Assembly: GCF_000166195.2 (NCBI RefSeq)
Contig: NZ_CM001403.1
Coordinates: forward strand, 806,001 to 870,000
Direction: 5' to 3'
DNA: 64,000 nucleotides
From: Mucilaginibacter paludis DSM 18603
GTDB lineage: Bacteria > Bacteroidota > Bacteroidia > Sphingobacteriales > Sphingobacteriaceae
How positions within the stretch are numbered: position 1 is the stretch's first letter; every line of letters starts with the position of its first letter. Shown here piece after piece: positions 9,112 through 19,000 of this stretch. A program made the translations under genes and the position numbers. Under the pieces are notes generated by a model that saw only the letters and a list, made by a program, of their open reading frames with translations, did no database searches and had not been told where the DNA came from.

Positions 9112-10293
9112 TCACTGATTTTGATCAAGTAGTTCTACCATCAGTGACAACGCATTTTCGGAATGCATCCATTCTGCCATTTCGAGTGAGTCTCTTAGTT
9201 CTTGTACCGCCCGTGCCCGCATCGGTTCTTCGTAAGCTGCAACTGCAGACCTAAGATCATCATAACTTTCACTGGTAATACATTCACTTAATTCCAGAGC
9301 ATCCAGCATTGCAAGGTTAACACCCTCGCCGGATGGCGGCATGATGTGAGCCGCATCGCCCAGCAGGGTTATATTGGGTTGTGCTTGCCAGGTTTGCCCT
9401 GAAGGAATATAATATTGCGGACGCAATAAAAGTGGCAACTCTGTATTTTCAATCAATTCAAGCCATATACTATCCCATTCCAGGAACTCATTTTTAAACC
9501 ACGTATGCACTTGGGTGCGGTCTGCAAAATCAATTCCGCTGGTTTTCAGCCAATGCTCATCCTTTTTCAGGCTGATATAAAAATCTATACTGCCATCCCC
9601 TTTAGAAGAAATATGTAAAAACATACCGTCACCATACGCATAGATCTTCCCGTCTTTTAATAAGTGGTGAATGCGGGGTGCAGCAGTTTTACCATTTTCT
9701 ACGTTCCCCTGTACGATCAATACGCCGGAATAAAGAGGTTTAACAGGTATAACTAAGGGACGAACAATGGAATTAGCACCATCAGCGCCAATTACAAGAT
9801 CAGCGGTGGCCGTCGAACCGTTTTTAAATTTCAGTTTCCAGCCATGGCCATCCCTGGAAAGGGATTTTAATTGGCTGTCCCAAACAACAGTATCATCATG
9901 GAGCGAGTTTAACAGCATGTCCCTTAAAGGCCCTCTGTCGATTTCCGGTCGATAGGATGAACTATCGAAGTCTTTAATAGCTTCCTTATTGTGTTCGTCG
10001 TAGATGATGTTCGCATTTTTATCAACCACGCGTCCTTTTTCGTTACCCGGCCGGTAGGTAGCTTTAAAAGTTTCCATCAAACCTGCTGCTTCGATTGCTT
10101 TTAATCCCGATCCGAAGTGCAGATCAAGCGTTGCACCCTGCACGCGTGCCGTGGCATTGAAATCCCGCTCATAAACTTTTACATTTACACCTTTAAGCTG
10201 CAAAAGCCTTGCAAGTGTTAACCCACCCGGCCCCCCGCCAATGATGGCTACTTGTTTATTTTGTAAAAGATTTATTGCTTTTGATGTTTTCAT
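9112..10293 (-). CDS. TetX-like FAD-dependent monooxygenase
   Basis: This is a 393-residue flavoprotein of the PHBH fold. It has the dinucleotide motif GGGPGG (19-24), the FAD contact YERD (41-44), the segment GATLDLHFGSG (53-63) that strongly resembles the corresponding part of Tet(X), and the second FAD motif GDAAHIMPP at about 312. Tet(X) hydroxylates tetracyclines, but many relatives act on other aromatics, so resistance is only a possibility. I chose ATG 10293, because the 17 codons before it are not conserved-looking and the fold starts at NKQVAIIGG. It lies 75 bp downstream of an AraC gene in the same direction and is probably controlled by it. Confidence 0.85.
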   Translation of the reverse strand: MKTSKAINLLQNKQVAIIGGGPGGLTLARLLQLKGVNVKVYERDFNATARVQGATLDLHFGSGLKAIEAAGLMETFKATYRPGNEKGRVVDKNANIIYDEHNKEAIKDFDSSSYRPEIDRGPLRDMLLNSLHDDTVVWDSQLKSLSRDGHGWKLKFKNGSTATADLVIGADGANSIVRPLVIPVKPLYSGVLIVQGNVENGKTAAPRIHHLLKDGKIYAYGDGMFLHISSKGDGSIDFYISLKKDEHWLKTSGIDFADRTQVHTWFKNEFLEWDSIWLELIENTELPLLLRPQYYIPSGQTWQAQPNITLLGDAAHIMPPSGEGVNLAMLDALELSECITSESYDDLRSAVAAYEEPMRARAVQELRDSLEMAEWMHSENALSLMVELLDQNQ

Positions 10294-10368
10294 TTGATGT
10301 TCTTTGATTGAAGCAAAGGAACATCTTAAGGCCCGCTTGTACAATACAGATACGCAGTGAGTATAGCA

Positions 10369-11226
10369 CTAATCGAGGTTTTTGCTCCGAAAAGCTAAGG
10401 GGGGCATTCCGGTGATCTTAGTGAACAGGCGGGTAAAGTAAGAATAGTCATCATAGCCCAATTCAACTGCGATTTCTTTTACGGATTTGGTAGAATGATA
10501 AAGCAGCCGCCTGGCTTCCAAAATAACACGCTGCTGTATGTGATCGGAAACCGGCTGACCGGTGGTGCTTTTTACACACTCGTTCAGGTAAGGAGTAGAT
10601 ATATTAAGGCATTTAGCATACGCTCCCGGGCTTTTGACGGTTGTAAAATTATTTTCTAACGATGACTTGAACGCTTTAGTGACCACCTCAAACCTTGAAG
10701 AGTTATCGGTTGCTTTAGCCAATGCTATGTACTGCGATGCGACCAATGCAACTAAGGTATTGCAGCTTTCTTTCAGGATGGCATCAAATAGTTTCTCGTG
10801 TTTCCGTTCAGCAAATTGCATACAGAGAGAAGCGGTTTGAGCTATAATAGATAGGGTTTCTGCATCTAAAGCAAGGGCGCCTACCGGAGTAAGGCTTTCC
10901 AGCAGTTCAAGAAACTTCAGCTGCAGATTTTCAGGGGTGATCATCCAGCTCGTGATCGTGGCGTTTTCAAACCCTATTACACGATGTATTTGATGTGGAT
11001 TTATAAATATGACAGAAGATGCGGCTATGCGATGTTCTTGAAAATCAATCTCTATGCGGGTTGTTCCTTTTTCCTGTAAGATAAACACATATCCGTTGTC
11101 CCTGTGCGACCGCTCAACCTCTTTGGAATCAGGCAAGCCATTATGCGATTTTCTTGCAATCATTATTCCTTCCCGGGTTCCAGCCGGCAAAGTATTGACA
11201 GGGATATGTTTGCTTTTTTTTTGCAT
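10369..11226 (-). CDS. AraC-family transcriptional regulator
   Basis: This 285-residue protein has an N-terminal cupin-like domain (about 1-150) and a C-terminal AraC DNA-binding domain with two helix-turn-helix motifs, including VKEIAVELGYDDYSYFTRLF. The open frame extends to a TTG at 11241, but I prefer the ATG at 11226, which follows an AAAAGG purine run. It is codirectional with and directly upstream of the TetX-like monooxygenase. A near-perfect palindrome at 11266-11291 lies about 40 bp upstream of the start and may be its own operator. Confidence 0.9.
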   Translation of the reverse strand: MQKKSKHIPVNTLPAGTREGIMIARKSHNGLPDSKEVERSHRDNGYVFILQEKGTTRIEIDFQEHRIAASSVIFINPHQIHRVIGFENATITSWMITPENLQLKFLELLESLTPVGALALDAETLSIIAQTASLCMQFAERKHEKLFDAILKESCNTLVALVASQYIALAKATDNSSRFEVVTKAFKSSLENNFTTVKSPGAYAKCLNISTPYLNECVKSTTGQPVSDHIQQRVILEARRLLYHSTKSVKEIAVELGYDDYSYFTRLFTKITGMPPLAFRSKNLD

Positions 11227-11265
11227 CCTTTTCAATTGCAAAAATACAGGTTAAATGCTGCAATT

Positions 11266-11291
11266 TGCATAGCGTTATTAACGCTAATGCA
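11266..11291. promoter_or_regulatory. Palindromic operator candidate upstream of the AraC gene
   Basis: The core AGCGTTATTAACGCT (11271-11285) is a perfect 7+1+7 palindrome. It is flanked by TGCAT and ATGCA, which extends the symmetry with one bulged base. It sits between the AraC start and the ABC transporter gene. Confidence 0.45.
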
Positions 11292-11302
11292 CCGAGCCCT
11301 TG

Positions 11303-11345
11303 GTGTACCATCAAAAGCGAAAACAGTGTGCCATCAAAAGAGAAA
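11303..11345. repeat. 20-bp direct repeat, two copies 23 bp apart
   Basis: GTGTACCATCAAAAGCGAAA (11303-11322) and GTGTGCCATCAAAAGAGAAA (11326-11345) match at 18 of 20 positions. They lie in the divergent gap between the AraC regulator and the ABC transporter operon and could be regulatory. Confidence 0.5.
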
Positions 11346-11462
11346 GCTTACACTTTTTATTATTTATTTTCCATCCCGATACCTCCTGCATAGCACCTCG
11401 CTGTCTTACACCCAAAGCCAGGGCTATGGTAAAGTAACCACAGACAGAGGCGCTGATTAAAA

Positions 11463-12395
11463 TTGGTGGAAAAAAATATAGTAAGCGTAGAACACCTCTC
11501 GCATAAATACAGCAAAAACTGGGCGATAAGAGATATTAATTTCGAGATAAACCAAAAAGGCGTATTAGGCCTATTGGGTTCTAATGGTGCGGGTAAATCT
11601 ACAACCATGAACATCCTTTGCGGCGTGCTCAACCAAACCGAAGGAAACGTTTTTATTGATGGTATTAACTTACGCGAACACCCGGAGCAGGCTAAACAGT
11701 TACTGGGTTTTTTACCGCAAAATGCCCCCCTGCACCTCGACCTTACCGTTGATGAATACCTCCGATACTGCGCATTTATACGGAATATTGAAAAAAAGCA
11801 GATAAAGGCAGCCGTTGAAGCTGCAAAGGACAGGTGTGGTATTGCGCACTTCAGTCAACGGTTGATCAGTAATCTATCCGGCGGATACCGGCAGCGCGTA
11901 GGCATAGCGCAAGCTATCATTCACCAACCTAAGCTGGTTGTATTGGATGAACCTACCAACGGGCTCGATCCGATACAGATATTGGAAGTACGTAAACTGA
12001 TCAGGGAAATAGCCGAAGAACGGTCGGTGATTTTTTCAACCCATATCCTTTCAGAAGTGCAGGCTACCTGTAACGACATCCGGATGATAGAAGGAGGCAG
12101 AATGGTTTTTGCCGATACGATGGAAGCCTTCAACAATTACATCTTACCAAACTCCCTGCTGGTATCGCTTGACAACCCACCTGCACTCGCCGAACTGGAA
12201 GCTATAAATGGCGTAACGAGCGCCGAGCTGTTGAACGACCAACGCATCCGCATCCGGTTTAAAGCATCGGGCACCATTTCAAAGAAAATTGTTGAACTCA
12301 GCATAAACAACGGCTGGCAGTTGACTGAGATCCTGCTTGAAAAAAGCTCGCTCGACGAAATATTCGCCCAACTCTCTAACCGTCCTCTACGATAA
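11463..12395 (+). CDS. ABC transporter ATP-binding protein, GldA type
   Basis: This 310-residue ATPase has Walker A GSNGAGKST (39-47), signature LSGGYRQRV (138-146), Walker B VVLDEP (159-164) and the switch His194. The C-terminal 70 residues resemble the tail of GldA/CcmA-like exporter ATPases. There is no ATG: a stop codon precedes, and the first possible starts are TTG at 11463 and GTG at 11466, with a weak AGAGG run 12-16 bp before. The next gene, a fused permease, starts 5 bp after the stop, so the two form one exporter. A role in gliding cannot be assumed, since related pairs occur in non-gliding Bacteroidota. Confidence 0.88.
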   Translation: MVEKNIVSVEHLSHKYSKNWAIRDINFEINQKGVLGLLGSNGAGKSTTMNILCGVLNQTEGNVFIDGINLREHPEQAKQLLGFLPQNAPLHLDLTVDEYLRYCAFIRNIEKKQIKAAVEAAKDRCGIAHFSQRLISNLSGGYRQRVGIAQAIIHQPKLVVLDEPTNGLDPIQILEVRKLIREIAEERSVIFSTHILSEVQATCNDIRMIEGGRMVFADTMEAFNNYILPNSLLVSLDNPPALAELEAINGVTSAELLNDQRIRIRFKASGTISKKIVELSINNGWQLTEILLEKSSLDEIFAQLSNRPLR

Positions 12396-12400
12396 CAGCC

Positions 12401-14695
12401 ATGCTAAAAACTATAAAAATCGCTCAACTGGAAATCAGTATCCTGTTCTATTCGCCGGTAGCCTGGCTTGTACTGGTTATTTTCATGGTACAATCGGGCA
12501 TGGGTTTCTTTAACATGCTGCAAGGTGTGCAGGAGGCTTTATTGATGGGATCGCACATGGGCGATCTGACTTTTACCGCCTTCCCGGGAGTAAGCGGCTT
12601 GTTTGCAAAAATCACCGAAACATTGTACCTCTATATCCCATTATTGAGCATGGGGCTCATGAGCAGGGAAACCAGTAGCGGCTCCATCAAATTGCTGCTA
12701 TCATCTCCCGTAAAGATCAGCGAGATCATCCTCGGAAAATACCTGGCCATTGTAAGCTATGGCTTTATACTTATTCTGATACTTGCTGTCTACTCCCTTA
12801 TTGGGGTTATTGCTATAAAGGATGCCGATATTACCCTTATCCTTTCCGGCCTTATAGGGCTTTTCCTGTTAACGTGTACATACTCAGCCATCGGCTTGTT
12901 TATGTCGAGCTTAACCAGTTACCAGGTTGTGGCTGCTATAAGTACACTGGCTGTATTTGCAGTGCTTCGCTTTGTAGGAGGTATTGGCCAGGAGATCAAT
13001 TTTGTAAGAGACCTTACCTATTTCCTCTCCATCTCCGGCCGGGCCGATGATATGCTGAAAGGCCTTATCACCACCAAAGATGTACTATATTTTATCATCA
13101 TTATTGTATTATTTATCTCGCTTTGTATCCTTAGGCTTCAGGCTGGCCGCGAGGCAAAGCCATGGCGTGTGCAAGTAGGTAAGTATGTTTTGTTATTGGT
13201 AATATCCCTGATGCTGGGCTACATCAGCTCGAGGCCTTCTTTGATAGCTTACCTGGACATGACGGCGACCAAATCACGAACGCTTACCCAAAACAGTCAG
13301 GATGTGGCAAAAAAAATAGTTGGTCCGTTAACGATAACTACCTACGTGAACCTGCTCGACCAGGACGTATATTCGGGACTGCCCGCCGCGAGAAACAGCG
13401 ACTTGGATATGTTTGCTGAGTACCGGCGTTTCATCCCCGGTTTAACCATGAAATACGTTTACTATTACGATGCTACCGATCTGCAGAATAACCGTAACAT
13501 GATTTACCAGGGGAATATCAAAGGTTTGAGCATCAAACAGGTGGCCGAAAAGGTAGCCGATAATATGGGACTTGATCTGGACGATTTTATGCCTCCGGCC
13601 GAGATCCGCAAGATAATAGATCTGAGTAAGGAGAACAACACCTTTGTGCGGGTGCTTAGTTACAACGGCAAAACAAGTAAACTGCGTTTATATAACGAAA
13701 TGAAACGCTTTCCGGAAGAGGCGGAGATAACTGCGGCCATAAAGCGATTAGTGGTTACGCCACCCAAAATTGGGTTTATAACCGGCAACAACGAACGAAG
13801 CATTGATAAAACGGGCGACAGGAACTACCAGGTGATCATCAATGACAGAACCGCACGCCAATCGCTCATTAACCAGGGATTTGATGCACAGAATAGCGAC
13901 ATTAACAACCAGGCCATCCCCCGCGATATTAACGTGCTGGTATTGGCCGATCCGACTATTGCTTTGACTGATGCTGCAGTACAAAAAATCAAAAACTATG
14001 TTGACGCTGGCGGCGATATGCTGATTACTGCCGAACCGGGCAGGCAGCAGATTATCAACCCGCTGTTGAAGTACTTAGGGGTACAATTAATGAATGGCAT
14101 GTTGGTAGCGCCAAGTAAAAATGAAACGCCGGATATGGTTTACGCTACAATTGCAGACCAGGCCGCTCTCATCGACCCTGTTTTTGGGCGGCTCCACCAA
14201 AACCATAGCTTTGTAGCCATGCAGGGAGTAGCGGCAATTGCTTTTGAACAACAAAACAAGTTCCATATCAACACACTGTTAGAAAGCGCACCTTCGGGCT
14301 GGAACAAAACAGGCAAAACAGACCTTACATCAACAGAAGTAACTTACGATGCTGCGGCAGGCGATCAGAAAGGAAGTTTCCCGGTAGCCGCGGCGCTTTC
14401 CAGAATGATCAACTCGCGCCAGCAAAAGATCATCGTATCCGGCGATGCCGACTTGATGAGCAACCTGGCACTTAAAGCCCCTAAAGGCTATAACTTAACT
14501 TATAGCCAATTGCTGTTTAAATGGTTTTGCAACGGGGAGTTTCCGGTAGATGTAAGCCGTTTTGCAACAACCGACGATACTTTACAGATAAAGCGTAAGC
14601 AGCTTTCCACTTTTAAGCTGGTTTTTTTGGCTATTGTGCCAGCCTTAATCGTAGCTTTAGGAGCGTTTATACTGATTGGGAGGAAAAGGAAATAA
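12401..14695 (+). CDS. GldF-GldG-like fused ABC permease/auxiliary protein
   Basis: This 764-residue protein joins two parts. Residues about 1-260 form an ABC-2 type permease with some six to seven membrane helices (GldF-like, with ETSSGSIKLLLSSPV). Residues about 280-735 form a large soluble GldG-like domain outside the membrane, and a final helix (about 741-760) precedes the basic end IGRKRK. In Flavobacterium, GldF and GldG are separate proteins working with GldA; the fused form is common in other Bacteroidota. It pairs with the ATPase just upstream. What it exports is unknown. Confidence 0.85.
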   Translation: MLKTIKIAQLEISILFYSPVAWLVLVIFMVQSGMGFFNMLQGVQEALLMGSHMGDLTFTAFPGVSGLFAKITETLYLYIPLLSMGLMSRETSSGSIKLLLSSPVKISEIILGKYLAIVSYGFILILILAVYSLIGVIAIKDADITLILSGLIGLFLLTCTYSAIGLFMSSLTSYQVVAAISTLAVFAVLRFVGGIGQEINFVRDLTYFLSISGRADDMLKGLITTKDVLYFIIIIVLFISLCILRLQAGREAKPWRVQVGKYVLLLVISLMLGYISSRPSLIAYLDMTATKSRTLTQNSQDVAKKIVGPLTITTYVNLLDQDVYSGLPAARNSDLDMFAEYRRFIPGLTMKYVYYYDATDLQNNRNMIYQGNIKGLSIKQVAEKVADNMGLDLDDFMPPAEIRKIIDLSKENNTFVRVLSYNGKTSKLRLYNEMKRFPEEAEITAAIKRLVVTPPKIGFITGNNERSIDKTGDRNYQVIINDRTARQSLINQGFDAQNSDINNQAIPRDINVLVLADPTIALTDAAVQKIKNYVDAGGDMLITAEPGRQQIINPLLKYLGVQLMNGMLVAPSKNETPDMVYATIADQAALIDPVFGRLHQNHSFVAMQGVAAIAFEQQNKFHINTLLESAPSGWNKTGKTDLTSTEVTYDAAAGDQKGSFPVAAALSRMINSRQQKIIVSGDADLMSNLALKAPKGYNLTYSQLLFKWFCNGEFPVDVSRFATTDDTLQIKRKQLSTFKLVFLAIVPALIVALGAFILIGRKRK

Positions 14696-14700
14696 ATTTT

Positions 14701-14735
14701 ACAAGCTGATACCTCCGGCAGACGCATCAGCTTGT
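14701..14735 (+). terminator. Stem-loop after the ABC operon
   Basis: Perfect 10-bp arms ACAAGCTGAT and ATCAGCTTGT enclose a 15-nt loop. A T-rich run is lacking (CTTACTAT follows), so this may be a weak terminator or an mRNA-stability hairpin between the ABC permease and the FecR gene. Confidence 0.55.
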
Positions 14736-14769
14736 CTTACTATACAAAGGGAATGACCAGCCAATTCAA

Positions 14770-15885
14770 ATGGACGATAACGAAGTAAAAGAACTGCTAA
14801 ACAGATACAGATTGGGCACTGCCACCGACGAGGATAAGGCATTGCTGGAAAGCTGGTATCTTGATTTTGAGGAACCTGGACCGGAAGAATTGAGCATGGA
14901 TGAAAGATTGCGCGCAGTAAATGCAGCCTGGCAGCATATCAATGGAGATAACATCCCGGTAACAAAAATTGGCAGTTGGCGCACCGTAGCGGCTGTAGCA
15001 TCAATCCTTGTGTTTTTATTGGTAGGCCTCATCTTTTTACTCATCAACAGAAATTCAACCGCAGGAATAGATACCGCCCAACTGGCTCATACTAAATTTG
15101 ATATAGCACCGGGCAATAATAAAGCTACCTTAACCCTTGCCAATGGCAAAGTAATTAACCTGAGCAATAACCAATCGGGCGTTATGATTAATGCGGCCAG
15201 CCTTGTTTATAATGACGGGAGCAAAATTGATACATCGGCAAAAAGCAATAGCTCGAGAGACAATGAAAACATCACCCTAAACACCCCCAAGGGCGGCACC
15301 TACCAGCTTTTAATGCCCGATGGTACGCGGGTGTGGCTCAATGCGGCTTCTTCCATTACTTTCCCTTCCACTTTTTCCGGCTTAAAGCAGCGCAATGTTC
15401 AACTTACCGGCGAAGCTTACTTTGAGGTTGCTAAAAATAAGGCAGTACCATTCCGTGTTGCTTCAACCGGACAGGTAGTTGAAGTGCTGGGTACCCACTT
15501 TGATATCAATACCTATGCAGATGAACCTCTTGCCAAAACCACACTTTTAGAGGGCAGCATCCTGCTCAACAAAACCTTGTTAAAACCCGGCGAACAGGCG
15601 AGGGTTACACCGGGCGGCGTAAAGGTGGTTATAGCCAACATTGACGAAACTATGGGCTGGAAGAATAACTATATTGTTTTTGAGGATGAAAAAATAGAAT
15701 CGGTAATGCGTAAGATAGCCCGCTGGTATAACGTGGAAGTGATTTACGAGGGCGATAAACCCGCAGATGATTTTGGAGGAAGGGTAAGCCGTGGCGCTTA
15801 TGTATCAGAAGTATTAAAGAAACTCGAATTAACCAATAAGGTACACTTTAAAATAGCAGGAAGGAGGATTATCGTTACAAAATAA
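14770..15885 (+). CDS. FecR-family anti-sigma factor (membrane-bound)
   Basis: This 371-residue protein has a short cytoplasmic N-terminus that would bind an ECF sigma factor, one membrane helix at about 75-95, a periplasmic FecR domain at about 175-270 (LLMPDGTRVWLNAASSI and LTGEAYFEV segments), and a C-terminal DUF4974 domain that senses the partner SusC. SusC and SusD genes follow directly. No sigma gene adjoins it; the ECF gene at 8401-8982 on the same strand is the best candidate partner. Confidence 0.93.
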   Translation: MDDNEVKELLNRYRLGTATDEDKALLESWYLDFEEPGPEELSMDERLRAVNAAWQHINGDNIPVTKIGSWRTVAAVASILVFLLVGLIFLLINRNSTAGIDTAQLAHTKFDIAPGNNKATLTLANGKVINLSNNQSGVMINAASLVYNDGSKIDTSAKSNSSRDNENITLNTPKGGTYQLLMPDGTRVWLNAASSITFPSTFSGLKQRNVQLTGEAYFEVAKNKAVPFRVASTGQVVEVLGTHFDINTYADEPLAKTTLLEGSILLNKTLLKPGEQARVTPGGVKVVIANIDETMGWKNNYIVFEDEKIESVMRKIARWYNVEVIYEGDKPADDFGGRVSRGAYVSEVLKKLELTNKVHFKIAGRRIIVTK

Positions 15886-15920
15886 TTACTACTACAGCGG
15901 TAATCCTTTTACAAACAAAA

Positions 15921-15949
15921 GGCCAGCAGTGCTTGCAACACAACTGGCC
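15921..15949 (+). other. Stem-loop between fecR and susC
   Basis: Outer arms GGCCAG and CTGGCC and inner arms GTG and CAC surround a 7-nt loop. Hairpins with the same GTG/CAC core occur in the fecR-susC gaps at 27205-27232 and 36283-36311. Confidence 0.55.
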
Positions 15950-16011
15950 AATGCCTGGATTACGTCAATAAAACTTCAGATCGTATTAACTTCTTAAAAC
16001 AGACTTAACAA

Positions 16012-19000
16012 ATGTATAAAATTTATACAAGCAAATTTGGTGTGTCCCAAAAGCACATCCATAAACTCTTGCTGATGATGCGGTTAACCACCATAATTAT
16101 TCTGATAACCATAATGCAGGTAAGCGCCAATAGCTTTGCCCAGCGGATAACGCTGTCAGAAAAAAAAGCAAGCCTTAAAGCAATATTCCTAAAAATACAG
16201 CAGCAAAGTAATTACGATTTTGTATACACCGCCCAGCTATTGAAAGATGCCCGATCGGTGAGCATCAATGTTAAAGGGGCCGAACTGCAAACTGTGCTTG
16301 AACAGCTATTTAAAGATCAGCCCTTAACTTATACCATTGATGAGCATACCATTGTAATTAAACAAAAGGAGGCTTCTTTTTTTGACAACGTTAAAGATTT
16401 TTTAGCATCGATTAATATCACCGGCATAGTAACCAATAATAAGGGCGAACCACTCCCCGGAGCTTCTGTAAGAATAGAAGGAACTCAAAAAGTAGTCATC
16501 ACCAATGCCGACGGAAGGTACTTCCTTCAAAACGTACCTAATGAAGGCAACCTCATTACATCCTATATCGGCTATCAAACAGATACCATAGGCATAAGGG
16601 GCTTTACCGAGATCAATATCAAGTTAAAACCCCAGTTGCGGGCCATACAGGCGGTAACCATCGTATCAACAGGTTACCAGGATCTGCCTAAAGAGCGGGC
16701 TACCGGCTCTTTTGAATTAATTACCAAACAGCAGTTAGCGCATAGCACCGACCCTAACCTGGTGAGGCGGCTGGAGGGTATAACAACCAGCCTGGATTTC
16801 AGGAACGACCTGCGACCTACAAACTCCAGCGACCCTAACGCGAAACGGTCGCCTTTGGCGCTGCTTACTATCCGCGGCAAAAACACGCTTAACGATGCGG
16901 TAAATGCAGATTTGAACGGAAATACCAGCGGACAGGTACTTGTTGTTATTGACGGCATAGCAAGCCCTTATTCTATCGATAAAGTGAACCCTAACGATGT
17001 GGAAAGCATTACCGTTTTGAAGGATGCAGCAGCAGCCTCTATATGGGGATCGAGGGCTGCCAACGGGGTTATTGTAATCAAAACCAAAAGAGGAGCTTAC
17101 AACCGGCCAACGCAGATCAGTTTTAACAGCAATGTTAGTGTTACTGAAAAAGTAAACTTGTTTTACAATAAAACCATGAGCACCTCCGACTTTATCGACG
17201 CGCAAATGGCCCAGTTTACCCAAACCAACCGGGTATTGCCGGCTATCAGCATCTCGGACCTTTATGGCCAGGAACCTGTATCACCGGTTGCGGAGATCAT
17301 GGATGCCTGGAAAAATAAAAACACACTTACCGCCGCGCAGGCAAACCAGCAGATTGACGCCCTACGCGGGAACGACATCAGGCGCGATTATACCAAATAC
17401 TTCCTGCGCAATTCGGTTACCCAAAGCTACTCGCTGGCTATCGACGGCGGATCAACCCTGGTTAACTATCGCTTGTCAGGCGGTTATGATAAATCCATTA
17501 ATAACACCAAAGCCTCCGGTTCCGACCGTATCGTTGTGGCTGCTAACATTTCGGCACGGCCGGTAAAAAATCTGGATCTGCAGGCCAATATCAGCTACAA
17601 CGCTCAGCATACTAATGACCAGGCTGCCGAAAATGCCATTACCGGTGCCACAAACTCGGTTTTTCAACCCTATACCCGTTTAACCGACGATAATGGCAAC
17701 CCTGCCCTGGTAACTAAAACATACCGCCCGGGCCTGGTAGACCTGTTGGCCAGTACTTATGGCGATAAGATCCAAAGCCTCCAATACCGCCCGCTTGATG
17801 ATATTAACGAGGGTTATAACCAGGTTAAATCGCAGAATATCAACCTGAATTTCCAAGCCAACTATAAAGTATTAGACGGACTTTCGGCACAAATAGCTTA
17901 CAACTATAATTCGGGACGTAATGATGATAATACCCTTTACAGGCAAAACTCATTTTTTATGCGTAACCTGTATGATTACCATACCACATCGCCCTACTCA
18001 TTTGATGAGCAAACGGGCGAACCGGTACCGGCATTTGTTCATAACCTGCCATTAGGAGGGCAGTACACAACCAATTTAGTTAAAACCAGCAACCAAACTT
18101 TGCGCGGGCAATTAAATTATGATAAAACATGGCACGAAAAGCACCAGCTATCGGCTATAGCCGGTATAGATGTAGCCCAAAACTATAGCATTACGAAAGT
18201 TGACGGCTATTACGGTTATAATGAAAACACCTTGCAAAGTGCCAACAATATCAATTATCACGACCTGTTACCTATATTGTTCGCATCGGATTTTAGTGGC
18301 TACGCCAGTGAATATATTCCCAAAATAACTTCCGGCTTTGTTGATTCCAAGGTAAGAACCTATAGCTATTACGCCAACGCCGCTTACACCTACAACCGAA
18401 GGTATACCTTGTCCGGCAGTTTCCGCCGCGACTTGTCGAGCGAATTTGGGCAGGGCACCAATAACAGCGGCACTCCGTTTTACTCTTTCGGTGGCAGCTG
18501 GACTATCAATGAGGAAAAATTTTATAACTGGGCTTTGTTCCCCATGTTGCGGTTAAGAGCAACCTTTGGCTACAATGGTAACGTAAACCCGGCCGTGTTA
18601 GCAAGGCCGCTCATCAATTATTCCACCTTTAACGGTACAAACAACCTTCCTTATGCTTATACTGATGCAAGTTCGGGAGTTTCAAACAGCTTATTACGCC
18701 CCGAAAAAACCGGTATATTTAATGTTGGATTAGATTTTGGCGTAAAAGGCAACCGGATCTCCGGAAGTGTAGAATATTATAACAAAAAAACAACGGATCT
18801 GCTGGCTAATGGCGCCCTCGACCCAAGTACAGGCTATTCCAACACTACCTTCAATACCGGCGACCTCAAGGGCTACGGTATGGATATTACTATCAACTCG
18901 GTTAACGTTAAGGCCGGAAATTTCAGGTGGGCCAGCAATTTACTATTTAGCTATAACAAAGTAAAAGTTACCAAACTTTACGGCACGTCGGCGAGTTCGG

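Noticed and set aside
15921..15949. Terminator between fecR and susC
   Set aside because: No T-run follows the stem, and the same kind of hairpin appears in the other two cassettes within operons, so I list it as a stem-loop of other function.
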